From NCBI RefSeq assembly GCF_032452875.1, contig NW_026893636.1, positions 796,078-860,077 of the forward strand: 64,000 nt of DNA. Reading direction: 5' to 3'. This DNA comes from Bos javanicus. Its lineage: Eukaryota > Chordata > Mammalia > Artiodactyla > Bovidae. Below, piece after piece: positions 1 through 10,297 of the stretch. Position numbers and translations under genes: made by a program. Below the pieces are notes generated by a model. That model saw only the letters and a program-made list of their open reading frames with translations. It searched no databases and was not told where the DNA came from. Each line of letters opens with the position of its first letter. The first letter of the stretch is position 1.

Positions 1-747
1 GGCTATCATGCACTGATCACGTGACTGCGCATGCACTGATCACGTGGCTGTTCGGGCACTGATCACGTGTTTATCAGGCAGTGATCAGTGACTGACAGGC
101 GCTGATCAGGGGACTGTGCACGCACTGATCAGGTGGCTGATCAGGAACTGACCACCTGACTGCGCATCCAGTGATCACGTGGCTGGTCGTTCACTGATCA
201 CGTGTTTATCCTACGGTGATCACGTGACTGAGAGGCGCTGATCACGTGACTGTGCCGTCAGTGATCTCGTGGCTGAGCAGGCACTGATATCCTGACTGAG
301 CATGCACTGATCATGTGCCGGGAGCCGGGGAGGCCTTCCACTCTGGACAAAGGTCATGAGGAAGGAGGCTCGGCATACGCAAATGCGGGATCGAGCCTCA
401 GGAGTCCACCCGGATATTCTCGAGCATCTCCCCCAAAAAAACCAGAGTCTGCCTACTGTATTGCTGTGTGCTCTCACCTCTGATTTCACTGGGGGCTGTC
501 CCCCACCACCATCTCGCTCTCTCTGTCAAAGAGTTAACTTACAGCTCCAATTCATAAAGTTCCTTGTCATTCTTCCCTTTAACTTCCAACTGAGTCTCCA
601 TCTGGAGCGCGGAACCCACCACGCTTACTAATTATGCCTGGGCTGCTAAGACCCACTCGAGAAGGTGTCTAGGGTGAGGCACCTTTCGCTATTCGAGAGG
701 GCGCCTGCGGCCTACGTAAGTGGTGCAAACTTCTTGTCTTGAAGTTT

Positions 748-753
748 GATTGG
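748..753 (-). promoter_or_regulatory. Inverted CCAAT box in LTR U3
   Basis: GATTGG on the + strand, which is CCAATC on the - strand, about 97 bp upstream of the TATA box. This is a usual distance for NF-Y in viral and cellular promoters. It is kept in every LTR copy I inspected. Confidence 0.5.
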
Positions 754-849
754 TCTTCCGCGTAAACCAAGCTACTCAGTCTCTTTTCTCCACCGAATTT
801 TCCTACTGAGCTCTCCTCATACTATTATTTTTGACATCTCTGATTAGCA

Positions 850-858
850 TATAAATAG
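850..858 (+). promoter_or_regulatory. LTR TATA box
   Basis: TATAAATAG lies 57-65 bp before the LTR 3' end and would place + strand initiation near 876-884, about 35 bp before the LTR end. Just upstream is ATTAGCAT, the reverse complement of the octamer variant ATGCTAAT. The same position relative to the LTR end holds in the other copies (for example 2263 in copy 2). Transcripts would run through the PBS and into the satellite. Activity is inferred, not shown. Confidence 0.7.
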
Positions 859-898
859 TCGCCTAGGCCATCTCTCCTTCGAATACCCTGGATCAGTT

Positions 899-911
899 GG
901 GGCTGGTCCCC
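899..911 (+). other. Small hairpin near the LTR 3' end
   Basis: GGGG, a 5-nt loop, then CCCC lies between the expected start site and the LTR end, so it would sit at the very 5' end of an LTR-initiated RNA. A second G5/C5 hairpin with a CTGT loop lies at 491-504 in U3. Some copies lose one base of these runs (copies 9, 19, 20). Confidence 0.4.
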
Positions 912-917
912 GGCAGG

Positions 918-935
918 TGGCGACCGAACAGGGAC
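918..935 (+). other. Retroviral primer-binding site (tRNA-Lys3 type)
   Basis: TGGCGACCGAACAGGGAC matches the complement of the 3' 18 nt of tRNA-Lys3 at 17 of 18 positions; the sixth base is A instead of C. It starts 2 nt after the LTR terminal CA, the normal retroviral arrangement. Homology to the empty satellite site resumes immediately after it. The equivalent site lies 3-20 nt after the LTR end in the other copies. Confidence 0.9.
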
Positions 936-1175
936 CTCAGGAGGCGATACTCAAAGAGCTGAGCAGACACGAACCACGCAATCAGCAGGCAATAAGCATG
1001 GAGCTCAGCAGTGACGAATCATGCTGCTCAACTGGCAATAATCAAGCACGTGACCAGGCAGGAATCACGCAGCTCAGCTGGCAATTGTCAAGCAGATGAG
1101 CCGACAGGAATCACGCAGCTCAGCTGGCAATTGTCTAGCAGATGAGCCGGCAGGAATCACGCAGCTCAGCAGGCC
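936..1175 (+). repeat. Post-LTR diverged segment with 46-bp modules, unit 1
   Basis: Satellite-derived sequence homologous to the ~240-bp segments of the central block, for example 11613-11852. Its 3' part repeats a 46-bp module, itself two diverged 23-mers, recognisable by CAGGAATCACGCAGCTCAGC. Unit 1 has three copies of that motif. Across the window the count runs from one (unit at 6426) to four (units at 52865 and 58166). The segment ends at GCAGGCCCTGATCACG, where canonical 23-bp repeats resume. The recurring 60-residue frame that starts at GTG 917 lies here and is not credible as a gene. Confidence 0.85.
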
Positions 1176-1726
1176 CTGATCACGTGACTCTGCAGGCACT
1201 GATCACGTGGCTGATCAAGTCCAGATCACGTGACTGAGCATGCACTGATCACGTGGCTATCATGCACTGATGACGTGACTGCGCATGCACTGATGACGTG
1301 GCTGATCAGGCACTGATCACATGGCTCATCATGCACTGATCACGTGTTTATCAGGCAATGATCAGTGACTGACAGGCGCTGATCATGGGACTGTGCACGC
1401 ACTGATCACGTGGCTATCATGCACTGATCACGTGACTGCGCATGCACTGATGACGTGGCTGTTCGGGCACTGATCACGTGTTTATCAGGCAGTGATCAGT
1501 GACTGACAGGCGCTGATCAGGGGACTGTGCACGCACTGATCAGGTGGGTGATCAGGAACTGACCACCTGACTGCGCATGCAGTGATCACGTGGCTGGTCG
1601 TTCACTGATCACGTGTTTATCATACGGTGATCACGTGACTGAGTGGCGCTGATCACGTGACTCTGCCGTCAGTGATCACGTGGCTGAGCAGGCACTGATA
1701 TCGTGACTGAGCATGCACTGATCATG
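1176..1726 (+). repeat. 23-bp repeat block between LTR copies 1 and 2
   Basis: About 24 variant units of the 22/23-bp satellite. Variants typical of the LTR-bearing units include GATCAAGTCCAGATCA, TGATGACGTGGCT, TGTTTATCAGGCA and GGTCGTTCACTG, and they recur in the same order in every LTR-bearing unit. A GATATCGTGACTGAG marker lies 32 bp before the insertion point. Nothing else is seen in this stretch; it represents the equivalent block of each unit. Confidence 0.88.
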
Positions 1727-2328
1727 TGCCGGGAGCCGGGGAGGCCTTCCACTCTGGACAAAGGTCATGAGGAAGGAGGCTCGGCATACGCAAATGCGGG
1801 ATCGAGCCTCAGGAGTCCACCCGGATATTCTCGAGCATCTCCCCCCCAAAAAAACCAGAGTCTGCCTACTGTATTGCTGTGTGCTCTCACCTCTGATTTC
1901 ACTGGGGGCTGTCCCCCACCACCATCTCGCTCTCTCTGTCAAAGAGTTAACTTACAGCTCCAATTCATAAAGTTCCTTGTCATTCTTCCCTTTAACTTCC
2001 AACTGAGTCTCCATCTGGAGCGCGGAACCCACCACGCTTACTAATTATGCCTGGGCTGCTAAGACCCACTCGAGAAGGTGTCTAGGGTGAGGCACCTTTC
2101 GCTATTCAAGAGGGCGCCTGCGGCCTACGTAAGTGGTGCAAACTTCTTGTCTTGAAGTTTGATTGGTCTTCCGCGTAAACCAAGCTACTCAGTCTCTTTT
2201 CTCCACCGAATTTTCCTACTGAGCTCTCCTCATACTATTATTCTTGACATCTCTGATTAGCATATAAATAGTCGCCTAGGCCATCTCTCCTTCGAATACC
2301 CTGGATCAGTTGGGGCTGGTCCCCGGCA
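1727..2328 (+). mobile_element. LTR copy 2
   Basis: 602 bp, intact termini, TATA at 2263. It differs from copy 1 mainly in the length of the C/A run near 1842-1856. With its 5' flank (CTGAGTGGCGC, GACTCTGCCG) it is nearly identical to copy 4, so this is the 'type 1' half of the dimeric higher-order unit. PBS at 2331-2348. Confidence 0.87.
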
Positions 2329-3093
2329 GGTGGCGACCGAACAGGGACCTCAGGAGGCGATACTCAAAGAGCTGAGCAGACACGAACCTCGCAATCAGCA
2401 GGCAATAAGCATGGAGCTCAGCAGTGACGAATCATGCTGCTCAACTGGCAATAATCAAGCACGTGACCAGGCAGGAATCACGCAGCTCAGCTGGCAATTG
2501 TCTAGCAGATGAGCCGGCAGGAATCACGCAGCTCAGCAGGCCCTGATCACGTGACTCTGCAGGCACTGATCACGTGGCTGATCAAGTCCAGATCACGTGA
2601 CTGAGCATGCACTGATCACGTGGCTATCATGCACTGATGACGTGACTGCGCATGCACTGATGACGTGGCTGATCAGGCACTGATCACATGGCTCATCATG
2701 CACTGATCACGTGTTTATCAGGCAATGATCAGTGACTGACAGGCGCTGATCATGGGACTGTGCACGCACTGATCACGTGGCTATCATGCACTGATCACGT
2801 GACTGCGCATGCACTGATGACGTGGCTGTTCGGGCACTGATCACGTGTTTATCAGGCAGTGATCAGTGACTGACAGGCGCTGATCAGGAGACTGTGCACG
2901 CACTGATCAGGTGGGTGATCAGGAACTGACCACCTGACTGCGCATGCAGTGATCAAGTGGCTGGTCGTTCACTGATCACGTGTTTATCATACGGTGATCA
3001 CGTGACTGAGAGGCGCTGATCACGTGACTGTGCCGTCAGTGATCACGTGGCTGAGCAGGCACTGATATCGTGACTGAGCATGCACTGATCATG

Positions 3094-3695
3094 TGCCGGG
3101 AGCCGGGGAGGCATTCCACTCTGGAGAAAGGTCATGAGGAAGGAGGCTCTGCATACGCAAATGCGGGATCGAGCCTCAGGAGTCCACCCGGATATTCTCG
3201 AGCATCTCCCCCCCAAAAAATCCAGAGTCTGCCTACTGTATTGCTTTGTGCTCTCACCTCTGATTTCACTGGGGGCTGTCCCCCACCACCACCTCGCTCT
3301 CTCTGTCAAAGAGTTAACTTAGAGCTCCAATTCATAAAGTTCCTTGTCATTCTTCCCTTTAACTTCCAGCTGAGTCTCCATCTGCAGCGAGGAACCCACC
3401 ACGCTTACTAATTATGCCTGGGCTGCTAAGACCCACTCGAGAAGGTGTCTAGGGTGAGGCACCTTTCGCTATTCGACAGGGCGCCTGCGGCCTACGTAAG
3501 TGGTGCAAACTTCTTGTCTTGAAGTTTGATTGGTCTTCCGCGTAAACCAAGCTACTCAGTCTCTTTTCTCCACCGAATTTTCCTACTGAGCTCTCCTCAT
3601 ACTATTATTCTTGACATCTCTGATTAGCATATAAATAGTCGCCTAGGCCATCTCTCCTTCGAATACCCTGGATCAGTTGGGGCTGGTCCCCGGCA
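3094..3695 (+). mobile_element. LTR copy 3
   Basis: 602 bp. It carries linked variants shared with copy 5: GGCATTCC, GAGAAAGG, CTCTGCATACG and CTGCAGCGAGG. The upstream block also shares GATCAAGTGGCTGG and GATCAGGAGACTG with that unit. This is the 'type 2' half of the dimer. Private changes include GACAGGGCG. PBS at 3698-3715. Confidence 0.87.
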
Positions 3696-4460
3696 GGTGG
3701 CGACCGAACAGGGACCTCAGGAGGCGATACTCAAAGAGCTGAGCAGACACGAACCTCGCAATCAGCAGGCAATAAGCATGGAGCTGAGCAGTGACGAATC
3801 ATGCTGCTCAACTGGCAATAATCAAGCACGTGACCAGGCAGGAATCACGCAGCTCAGCTGGCAATTGTCTAGCAGATGAGCCGGCAGGAATCACGCAGCT
3901 CAGCAGGCCCTGATCACGTGACTCTGCAGGCACTGATCACGTGGCTGATCAAGTCCAGATCACGTGACTGAGCATGCACTGATCACGTGGCTATCATGCA
4001 CTGATGACGTGACTGCGCATGCACTGATGACGTGGCTGATCAGGCACTGATCACATGGCTCATCATGCACTGATCACGTGTTTATCAGGCAATGATCAGT
4101 GACTGACAGGCGCTGATCATGGGACTGTGCACGCACTGATCACGTGGCTATCATGCACTGATCACGTGACTGCGCATGCACTGATGACGTGGCTGTTCGG
4201 GCACTGATCACGTGTTTATCAGGCAGTGATCAGTGACTGACAGGCGCTGATCAGGGGACTGTGCACGCACTGATCAGGTGGCTGATCAGGAACTGACCAC
4301 CTGACTGCGCATGCAGTGATCACGTGGCTGGTCGTTCACTGATCACGTGTTTATCCTACGGTGATCACGTGACTGAGTGGCGCTGATCACGTGACTCTGC
4401 CGTCAGTGATCACGTGGCTGAGCAGGCACTGATATCGTGAGTGAGCATGCACTGATCATG

Positions 4461-5060
4461 TGCCGGGAGCCGGGGAGGCCTTCCACTCTGGACAAAGGTC
4501 ATGAGGAAGGAGGCTCGGCATACGCAAATGCGGGATCGAGCCTCAGGAGTCCACCCGGATATTCTCGAGCATCTCCCCCAAAAAAACCAGAGTCTGCCTA
4601 CAGTATTGCTGTGTGCTCTCACCTCTGATTTCACTGGGGGCTGTCCCCCACCACCATCTCGCTCTCTCTGTCAAAGAGTTAACTTACAGCTCCAATTCAT
4701 AAAGTTCCTTGTCATTCTTCCCTTTAACTTCCAGCTGAGTCTCCATCTGGAGCGCGGAACCCACCACGCTTACTAATTATGCCTGGGCTGCTAAGACCCA
4801 CTCGAGAAGGTGTCTAGGGTGAGGCACCTTTCGCTATTCAAGAGGGCGCCTGCGGCCTACGTAAGTGGTGCAAACTTCTTGTCTTGAAGTTTGATTGGTC
4901 TTCCGCGTAAACCAAGCTACTCAGTCTCTTTTCTCCACCGAATTTTCCTACTGAGCTCTCCTCATACTATTATTCTTGACATCTCTGATTAGCATATAAA
5001 TAGTCGCCTAGGCCATCTCTCCTTCGAATACCCTGGATCAGTTGGGGCTGGTCCCCGGCA
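4461..5060 (+). mobile_element. LTR copy 4, with mutated PBS
   Basis: 600 bp, type 1 like copy 2. The PBS that follows (5063-5080) reads TGCCGACC instead of TGGCGACC, a second mismatch to tRNA-Lys3 found only in this copy. A private change CTACAGTATTG is also present. Confidence 0.87.
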
Positions 5061-5825
5061 GGTGCCGACCGAACAGGGACCTCAGGAGGCGATACTCAAA
5101 GAGCTGAGCAGACACGAACCTCGCAATCAGCAGGCAATAAGCATGGAGCTGAGCAGTGACGAATCATGCTGCTCAACTGGCAATAATCAAGCACGTGACC
5201 AGGCAGGAATCACGCAGCTCAGCTGGCAATTGTCTAGCAGATGAGCCGGCAGAAATCACGCAGCTCAGCAGGCCCTGATCACGTGACTCTGCAGGCACTG
5301 ATCACGTGGCTGATCAAGTCCAGATCACGTGACTGAGCATGCACTGATCACGTGGCTATCATGCACTGATGACGTGACTGCGCATGCACTGATGACGTGG
5401 CTGATCAGGCACTGATCACATGGCTCATCATGCACTGATCACGTGTTTATCAGGCAATGATCAGTGACTGACAGGCGCTGATCATGGGACTGTGCACGCA
5501 CTGATCACGTGGCTATCATGCACTGATCACGTGACTGCGCATGCACTGATGACGTGGCTGTTCGGGCACTGATCACGTGTTTATCAGGCAGTGATCGGTG
5601 ACTGACAGGCGCTGATCAGGAGACTGTGCACGCACTGATCAGGTGGGTGATCAGGAACTGACCACCTGACTGCGCATGCAGTGATCAAGTGGCTGGTCGT
5701 TCACTGATCACGTGTTTATCATACGGTGATCACGTGACTGAGAGGCGCTGATCACGTGACTGTGCCGTCAGTGATCACGTGGCTGAGCAGGCACTGATAT
5801 CGTGACTGAGCATGCACTGATCATG

Positions 5826-6426
5826 TGCCGGGAGCCGGGGAGGCATTCCACTCTGGAGAAAGGTCATGAGGAAGGAGGCTCTGCATACGCAAATGCGGGA
5901 TCGAGCCTCAGGAGTCCACCCGGATATTCTCGAGCATCTCCCCCCCAAAAAATCCAGAGTCTGCCTACTGTATTGCTTTGTGCTCTCACCTCTGATTTCA
6001 CTGGGGGCTGTCCCCCACCACCATCTCGCTCTCTCTGTCAAAGAGTTAACTTACAGCTCCAATTCATAAAGTTCCTTGTCATTCTTCCCTTTAACTTCCA
6101 GCTGAGTCTCCATCTGCAGCGAGGAACCCACCACGCTTACTAATTATGCCTGGGCTGCTAAGACCCACTGAGAAGGTGTCTAGGGTGAGGCACCTTTCGC
6201 TATTCGAGAGGGCGCCTGCGGCCTACGTAAGTGGTGCAAACTTCTTGTCTTTAAGTTTGATTGGTCTTCCGCGTAAACCAAGCTACTCAGTCTCTTTTCT
6301 CCACCGAATTTTCCTACTGAGCTCTCCTCATACTATTATTCTTGACATCTCTGATTAGCATATAAATAGTCGCCTAGGCCATCTCTCCTTCGAATACCCT
6401 GGATCAGTTGGGGCTGGTCCCCGGCA
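5826..6426 (+). mobile_element. LTR copy 5
   Basis: 601 bp, type 2 like copy 3. The XhoI site CTCGAG of other copies is lost (CACTGAGAAG), and CTTTAAGTTTG replaces CTTGAAGTTTG. The following segment has GTGCTGAGC and AGAAGGC changes and only one 46-bp module motif, so the next period shrinks to 1321 bp. PBS at 6429-6446. Confidence 0.87.
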
Positions 6427-7145
6427 GGTGGCGACCGAACAGGGACCTCAGGAGGCGATACTCAAAGTGCTGAGCAGACACGAACCACGCAATCAGAAGG
6501 CAATAAGCATGGAGCTCAGCAGTGACGAATCATGCTGCTCAACTGGCAATAATCAAGCACGTGACCAGGCAGGAATCACGCAGCTCAGCAGGCCCTGATC
6601 ACGTGACTCTGCAGGCACTGATCACGTGGCTGATCAAGTCCAGATCACGTGACTGAGCATGCACTGATCACGTGGCTATCATGCACTGATGACGTGACTG
6701 CGCATGCACTGATCACGTGGCTGATCGGGCACTGATCACATGGCTCATCATGCACTGATCACGTGTTTATCAGGCAATGATCAGTGACTGACAGGCGCTG
6801 ATCATGGGACTGTGCATGCACTGATCACGTGGCTATCATGCACTGATCACGTGACTGCGCATGCACTGATGACGTGGCTGTTCGGGCACTGATCACGTGT
6901 TTATCAGGCAGTGATCAGTGACTGACAGGCGCTGATCAGGGGACTGTGCACGCACTGATCAGGTGGGTGATCAGGAACTGACCACCTGACTGCGCATGCA
7001 GTGATCACGTGGCTGGTCGTTCACTGATCACGTGTTTATCCTACGGTGATCACGTGACTGAGAGGCGCTGATCACGTGACTGTGCCCTCAGTGATCACGT
7101 GGCTGAGCATGCACTGATATCGTGACTGAGCATGCACTGATCATG

Positions 7146-7747
7146 TGCCGGGAGCCGGGGAGGCATTCCACTCTGGACAAAGGTCATGAGGAAGGAGGCT
7201 CGGCATATGCTAATGCGGGATCGAGCCTCAGGAGTCCACCCGGATATTCTCGAGCATCTCTCCCCCAAAAAATCCAGAGTCTGCCTACTGTATTGCTTTG
7301 TGCTCTCACCTCTGATTTCACTGGGGGCTGTCCCCCACCACCATCTCGCTCTCTCTGTCAAAGAGTTAACTTACAGCACCAATTCATAAAGTTCCTTGTC
7401 ATTCTTCCCTTTAACTTCCAGCTGAGTCTCCATCTGGAGCGCGGAACCCACCATGCTTACTAATTATGCCTGGGCTGCTAAGACCCACTCGAGAAGGTGT
7501 CTAGGGTGAGGCACCTTTCGCTATTCGAGAGGGCGCCTGCGGCCTATGTAAGTGGTGCAAACTTCTTGTCTTGAAGTTTGATTGGTCTTCCGCGTAAACC
7601 AAGCTACTCAGTCTCTTTTCTCCACCGAATTTTCCTACTGAGCTCTCCTCATACTATTATTTTTGACATCTCTGATTAGCATATAAATAGTCGCCTAGGC
7701 CATCTCTCCTTCGAATACCCTGGATCAGTTGGGGCTGGTCCCCGGCA
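7146..7747 (+). mobile_element. LTR copy 6
   Basis: 602 bp. It mixes type 1 and type 2 variants (GGCATT with GACAAAGG). Private changes are CATATGCTAATGCGG, CACCATGCTT and CCTATGTAAG. It therefore breaks the alternating dimer. PBS at 7750-7767. Confidence 0.86.
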
Positions 7748-8512
7748 GGTGGCGACCGAACAGGGACCTCAGGAGGCGATACTCAAAGAGCTGAGCAGAC
7801 ACGAACCACGCAATCAGCAGGCAATAAGCATGGAGCTGAGCAGTGACGAATCATGCTGCTCAACTGGCAATAATCAAGCACGTGACCAGGCAGGAATCAC
7901 GCAGCTCAGCTGGCAATTGTCAAGCAGATGAGCCAGCAGGAATCACGCAGCTCAGCAGGCCCTGATCACGTGACTCTGCAGGCACTGATCACGTGGCTGA
8001 TCAAGTCCAGATCACGTGACTGAGCATGCACTGATCACGTGGCTATCATGCACTGATGACGTGACTGCACATGCACTGATGACGTGGCTGATCAGGCACT
8101 GATCACATGGCTCATCATGCACTGATCACGTGTTTATCAGGCAATGATCAGTGACTGACAGGCGCTGATCATGGGAGTGTGCACGCACTGATCACGTGGC
8201 TATCATGCACTGATCACGTGACTGCGCATGCACTGATGACGTGGCTGTTCGGGCACTGATCACGTGTTTATCAGGCAGTGATCAGTGACTGACAGGCGCT
8301 GATCAGGGGACTGTGCACGCACTGATCAGGTGGCTGATCAGGAACTGACCACCTCACTGCGCATGCAGTGATCACGTGGCTGGTCGTTCACTGATCACGT
8401 GTTTATCATACGGTGATCAAGTGACTGAGATGAGCTGATCACGTGACTGTGCCGTCAGTGATCACGTGGCTGAGCAGGCACTGATATCGTGACTGAGCAT
8501 GCACTGATCATC

Positions 8513-9111
8513 TGCTGGGAGCCGGGGAGGCCTTCCACTCTGGACAAAGGTCATGAGGAAGGAGGCTCGGCATACGCAAATGCGGGATCGAGCCTCAGGA
8601 GTCCACCCGGATATTCTCGAGCATCTCCCACCAAAAAAACCAGAGTCTGCCTACTGTATTGCTTTTGCTCTCACCTCTGATTTCACTGGGGGCTGTCCCC
8701 CACCACCATCTCGCTCTCTCTGTCAAAGAGTTAACTTTCAGCTCCAATTCATAAAGTTCCTTGTCATTCTTCCCTTTAACTTCCAGCTGAGTCTCCATCT
8801 GGAGCGCGGAACCCACCACGCTTACTAATTATGCCTGGGCTGCTAAGACCCACTCGAGAAGGTGTCTAGGGTGAGGCACCTTTCGCTATTCGAGAGGCGC
8901 CTGCGGCCTACGTAAGTGGTGCAAACTTCTTGTCTTGAAGTTTGATTGGTCTTCCGCGTAAACCAAGCTACTCAGTCTCTTTTCTCCACCGAATTTTCCT
9001 ACTGAGCTCTCCTCATACTATTATTCTTGACATCTCTGATTAGCATATAAATAGTCGCCTAGGCCATCTCTCCTTCGAATACCCTGGATCAGTTGGGGCT
9101 GGTCCCCGGCA
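8513..9111 (+). mobile_element. LTR copy 7, last of the left array
   Basis: 599 bp. The 5' end is altered (ATCATCTGCTGGGAGCC), so the terminal inverted repeat is imperfect. A 2-bp loss gives GCTTTTGCTC, and GAGAGGCG is one G shorter. PBS at 9114-9131. This is the last LTR before the 26-kb LTR-free stretch. Confidence 0.85.
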
Positions 9112-9829
9112 GGTGGCGACCGAACAGGGACCTCAGGAGGCGATACTCAAAGAGCTGAGCAGACACGAACCTCGCAATCAGCAGGCAATAAGCATGGAGC
9201 TCAGCAGTGACGAATCATGCTGCTCAACTGGCAATAATCAAGCACGTGACCAGGCAGGAATCACGCAGCTCAGCTGGCAATTGTCAAGCAGATGAGCTGA
9301 CAGGAATCACGCAGCTCAGCTGGCAATTGTCTAGCAGATGAGCCGGCAGGAATCACGCAGCTCAGCAGGCCCTGATCACGTGACTCTGCAGGCACTGATC
9401 ACGTGGCTGATCAAGTCCAGATCACGTGACTGAGCATGCACTGATCACGTGGCTATCATGCACTGATCACGTGTTTATCAGGCAATGATCAGTGACTGAC
9501 AGGCGCTGATCATGGGACTGTGCACGCACTGATCACGTGGCTATCATGCACTGATCACGTGACTGCGCATGCACTGATGACGTGGATGTTCGGGCACTGA
9601 TCACGTGTTTATCAGGCAGTGATCAGTGACTGACATGCGCTGATCAGGGGACTGTGCACGCACTGATCAGGTGGCTGATCATGAACTGACCACCTGACTG
9701 CGCATGCAGTGATCACGTGGCTGGTCGTTCACTGATCACGTGTTTATCATACGGTGATCACGTGACTGAGATGAGCTGATCACGTGACTGTGCCGTCAGT
9801 GATCACGTGGCTGAGCAGGCACTGATATC

Positions 9830-9860
9830 GTGACTGAGCATGCACTGATCTCGTGTCTGA
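9830..9860. other. Left junction, LTR-bearing array to LTR-free satellite
   Basis: The sequence still follows the LTR-type unit through GATATCGTGACTGAGCATGC (from 9824). Where an LTR would be expected it continues as GATCTCGTGTCTGATCATGC with ordinary 23-bp repeats. The switch is in register with the 23-bp phase and leaves no foreign sequence, as expected from unequal recombination between related repeats. Confidence 0.7.
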
Positions 9861-10060
9861 TCATGCACTGATCACGTGGCTATCATGCACTGCTCACGTG
9901 GCTGATCATGCGATGATCACGCAGCTACCATGTACTGGTCACATGACTGATCATGCACTGATCACATAATTGATCATGCACTGATCACGTGGCTTATCAT
10001 GCATTGATCATGTGACTGATCATGTGCTGATCATGTTTGGTGTCATACACTGATCATGTG

Positions 10061-10297
10061 CCTCTGGAGGCAATGAACATAGAGCTGAGTAGGCAGGAAA
10101 CAGTCAGCAGGCTATAATCATGGAACTCACCTCTGAGAAATCATGCTGCTCAGCTGGCAATAATCAAATAGATGAGCAGGCAGGAATTACGCAGCACAGG
10201 TGGCAATTGTCAAGGACGTGGCAGGCAGGAATCGTGCAGCTCAGTTGGCAATTGTCAAGCAGATGAGCAGACAGTAATCACGCAGCTCAGCAGGCCC
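10061..10297 (+). repeat. Empty-site segment a (subtype A)
   Basis: Begins CCTCTGGAGGC after ATCATGTG, with no LTR. Subtype A is defined by the upstream TTTGGTGTCA and by GAGAAATCATGC within. The segment contains GAACATAGAGC and a GGAAACAGTCAGC variant. Confidence 0.8.

Larger units (their letters stand above)
316..915 (+). mobile_element. ERV class II LTR, copy 1 (reference copy)
   Basis: A 600-bp LTR starts TGCCGGG and ends CCCGGCA, a perfect 7-bp inverted terminal repeat. On the + strand it holds an inverted CCAAT box (748-753) and TATAAATAG (850-858). Two nt (GG) after the end comes an 18-nt PBS (918-935) that matches the tRNA-Lys3 type with one mismatch. U3 is therefore about 560 bp and R plus U5 only about 35 bp, which is very short. 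I find no AATAAA or ATTAAA in the LTR. TATAAA itself could double as a weak poly(A) hexamer. No retroviral gene follows, and the PBS runs straight into satellite-derived sequence. Assignment to ERVK/betaretrovirus-like rests on the Lys PBS and general layout; the exact family (a BTLTR1-type bovine LTR is possible) is unverified. Confidence 0.88.
1..9850 (+). repeat. Left LTR-bearing satellite array (1.711a-like), seven units
   Basis: Tandem array of ~1.37 kb units, all in the same orientation. LTR 3' ends fall at 915, 2328, 3695, 5060, 6426, 7747 and 9111, giving periods of 1413, 1367, 1365, 1366, 1321 and 1364 bp. The period steps of about 46 bp come from loss or gain of one 46-bp module after the LTR. 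Every unit reads LTR, PBS, diverged segment, then 23-bp repeats. Left-array units read GAGGCGATAC just after the PBS, where right-array units read GAGGCAATAC. The 1413-bp period and ~0.6 kb insert fit the bovine 1.711a satellite as I remember it. No gene is supported here: the short open frames recur identically because the units are homogenised. Confidence 0.93.

Noticed and set aside
316..915. Solo LTR formed by ordinary LTR-LTR recombination
   Set aside because: The 2-nt spacer and PBS follow the LTR and no target-site duplication is seen; a solo LTR would not keep the PBS.
917..1099. Recurring 60-residue open frame starting MATEQGPQEA, present in nearly every LTR-bearing unit
   Set aside because: It starts at a GTG inside the PBS region and runs through satellite-derived sequence. 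Conservation comes from unit homogenisation: the LTR-free counterparts do not keep it, and the copy after LTR 24 changes length through a simple deletion.
936..1175. Retroviral leader or start of gag after the PBS
   Set aside because: This segment aligns to the LTR-free satellite segments (e.g. 11613-11852), so it is satellite, not virus.
1703..2044. 113-residue + strand frame and overlapping - strand frames inside the LTR
   Set aside because: Frames overlap on both strands, their length changes with the C/A homopolymer in each copy, and the sequence is non-coding LTR U3. It resembles no retroviral protein.
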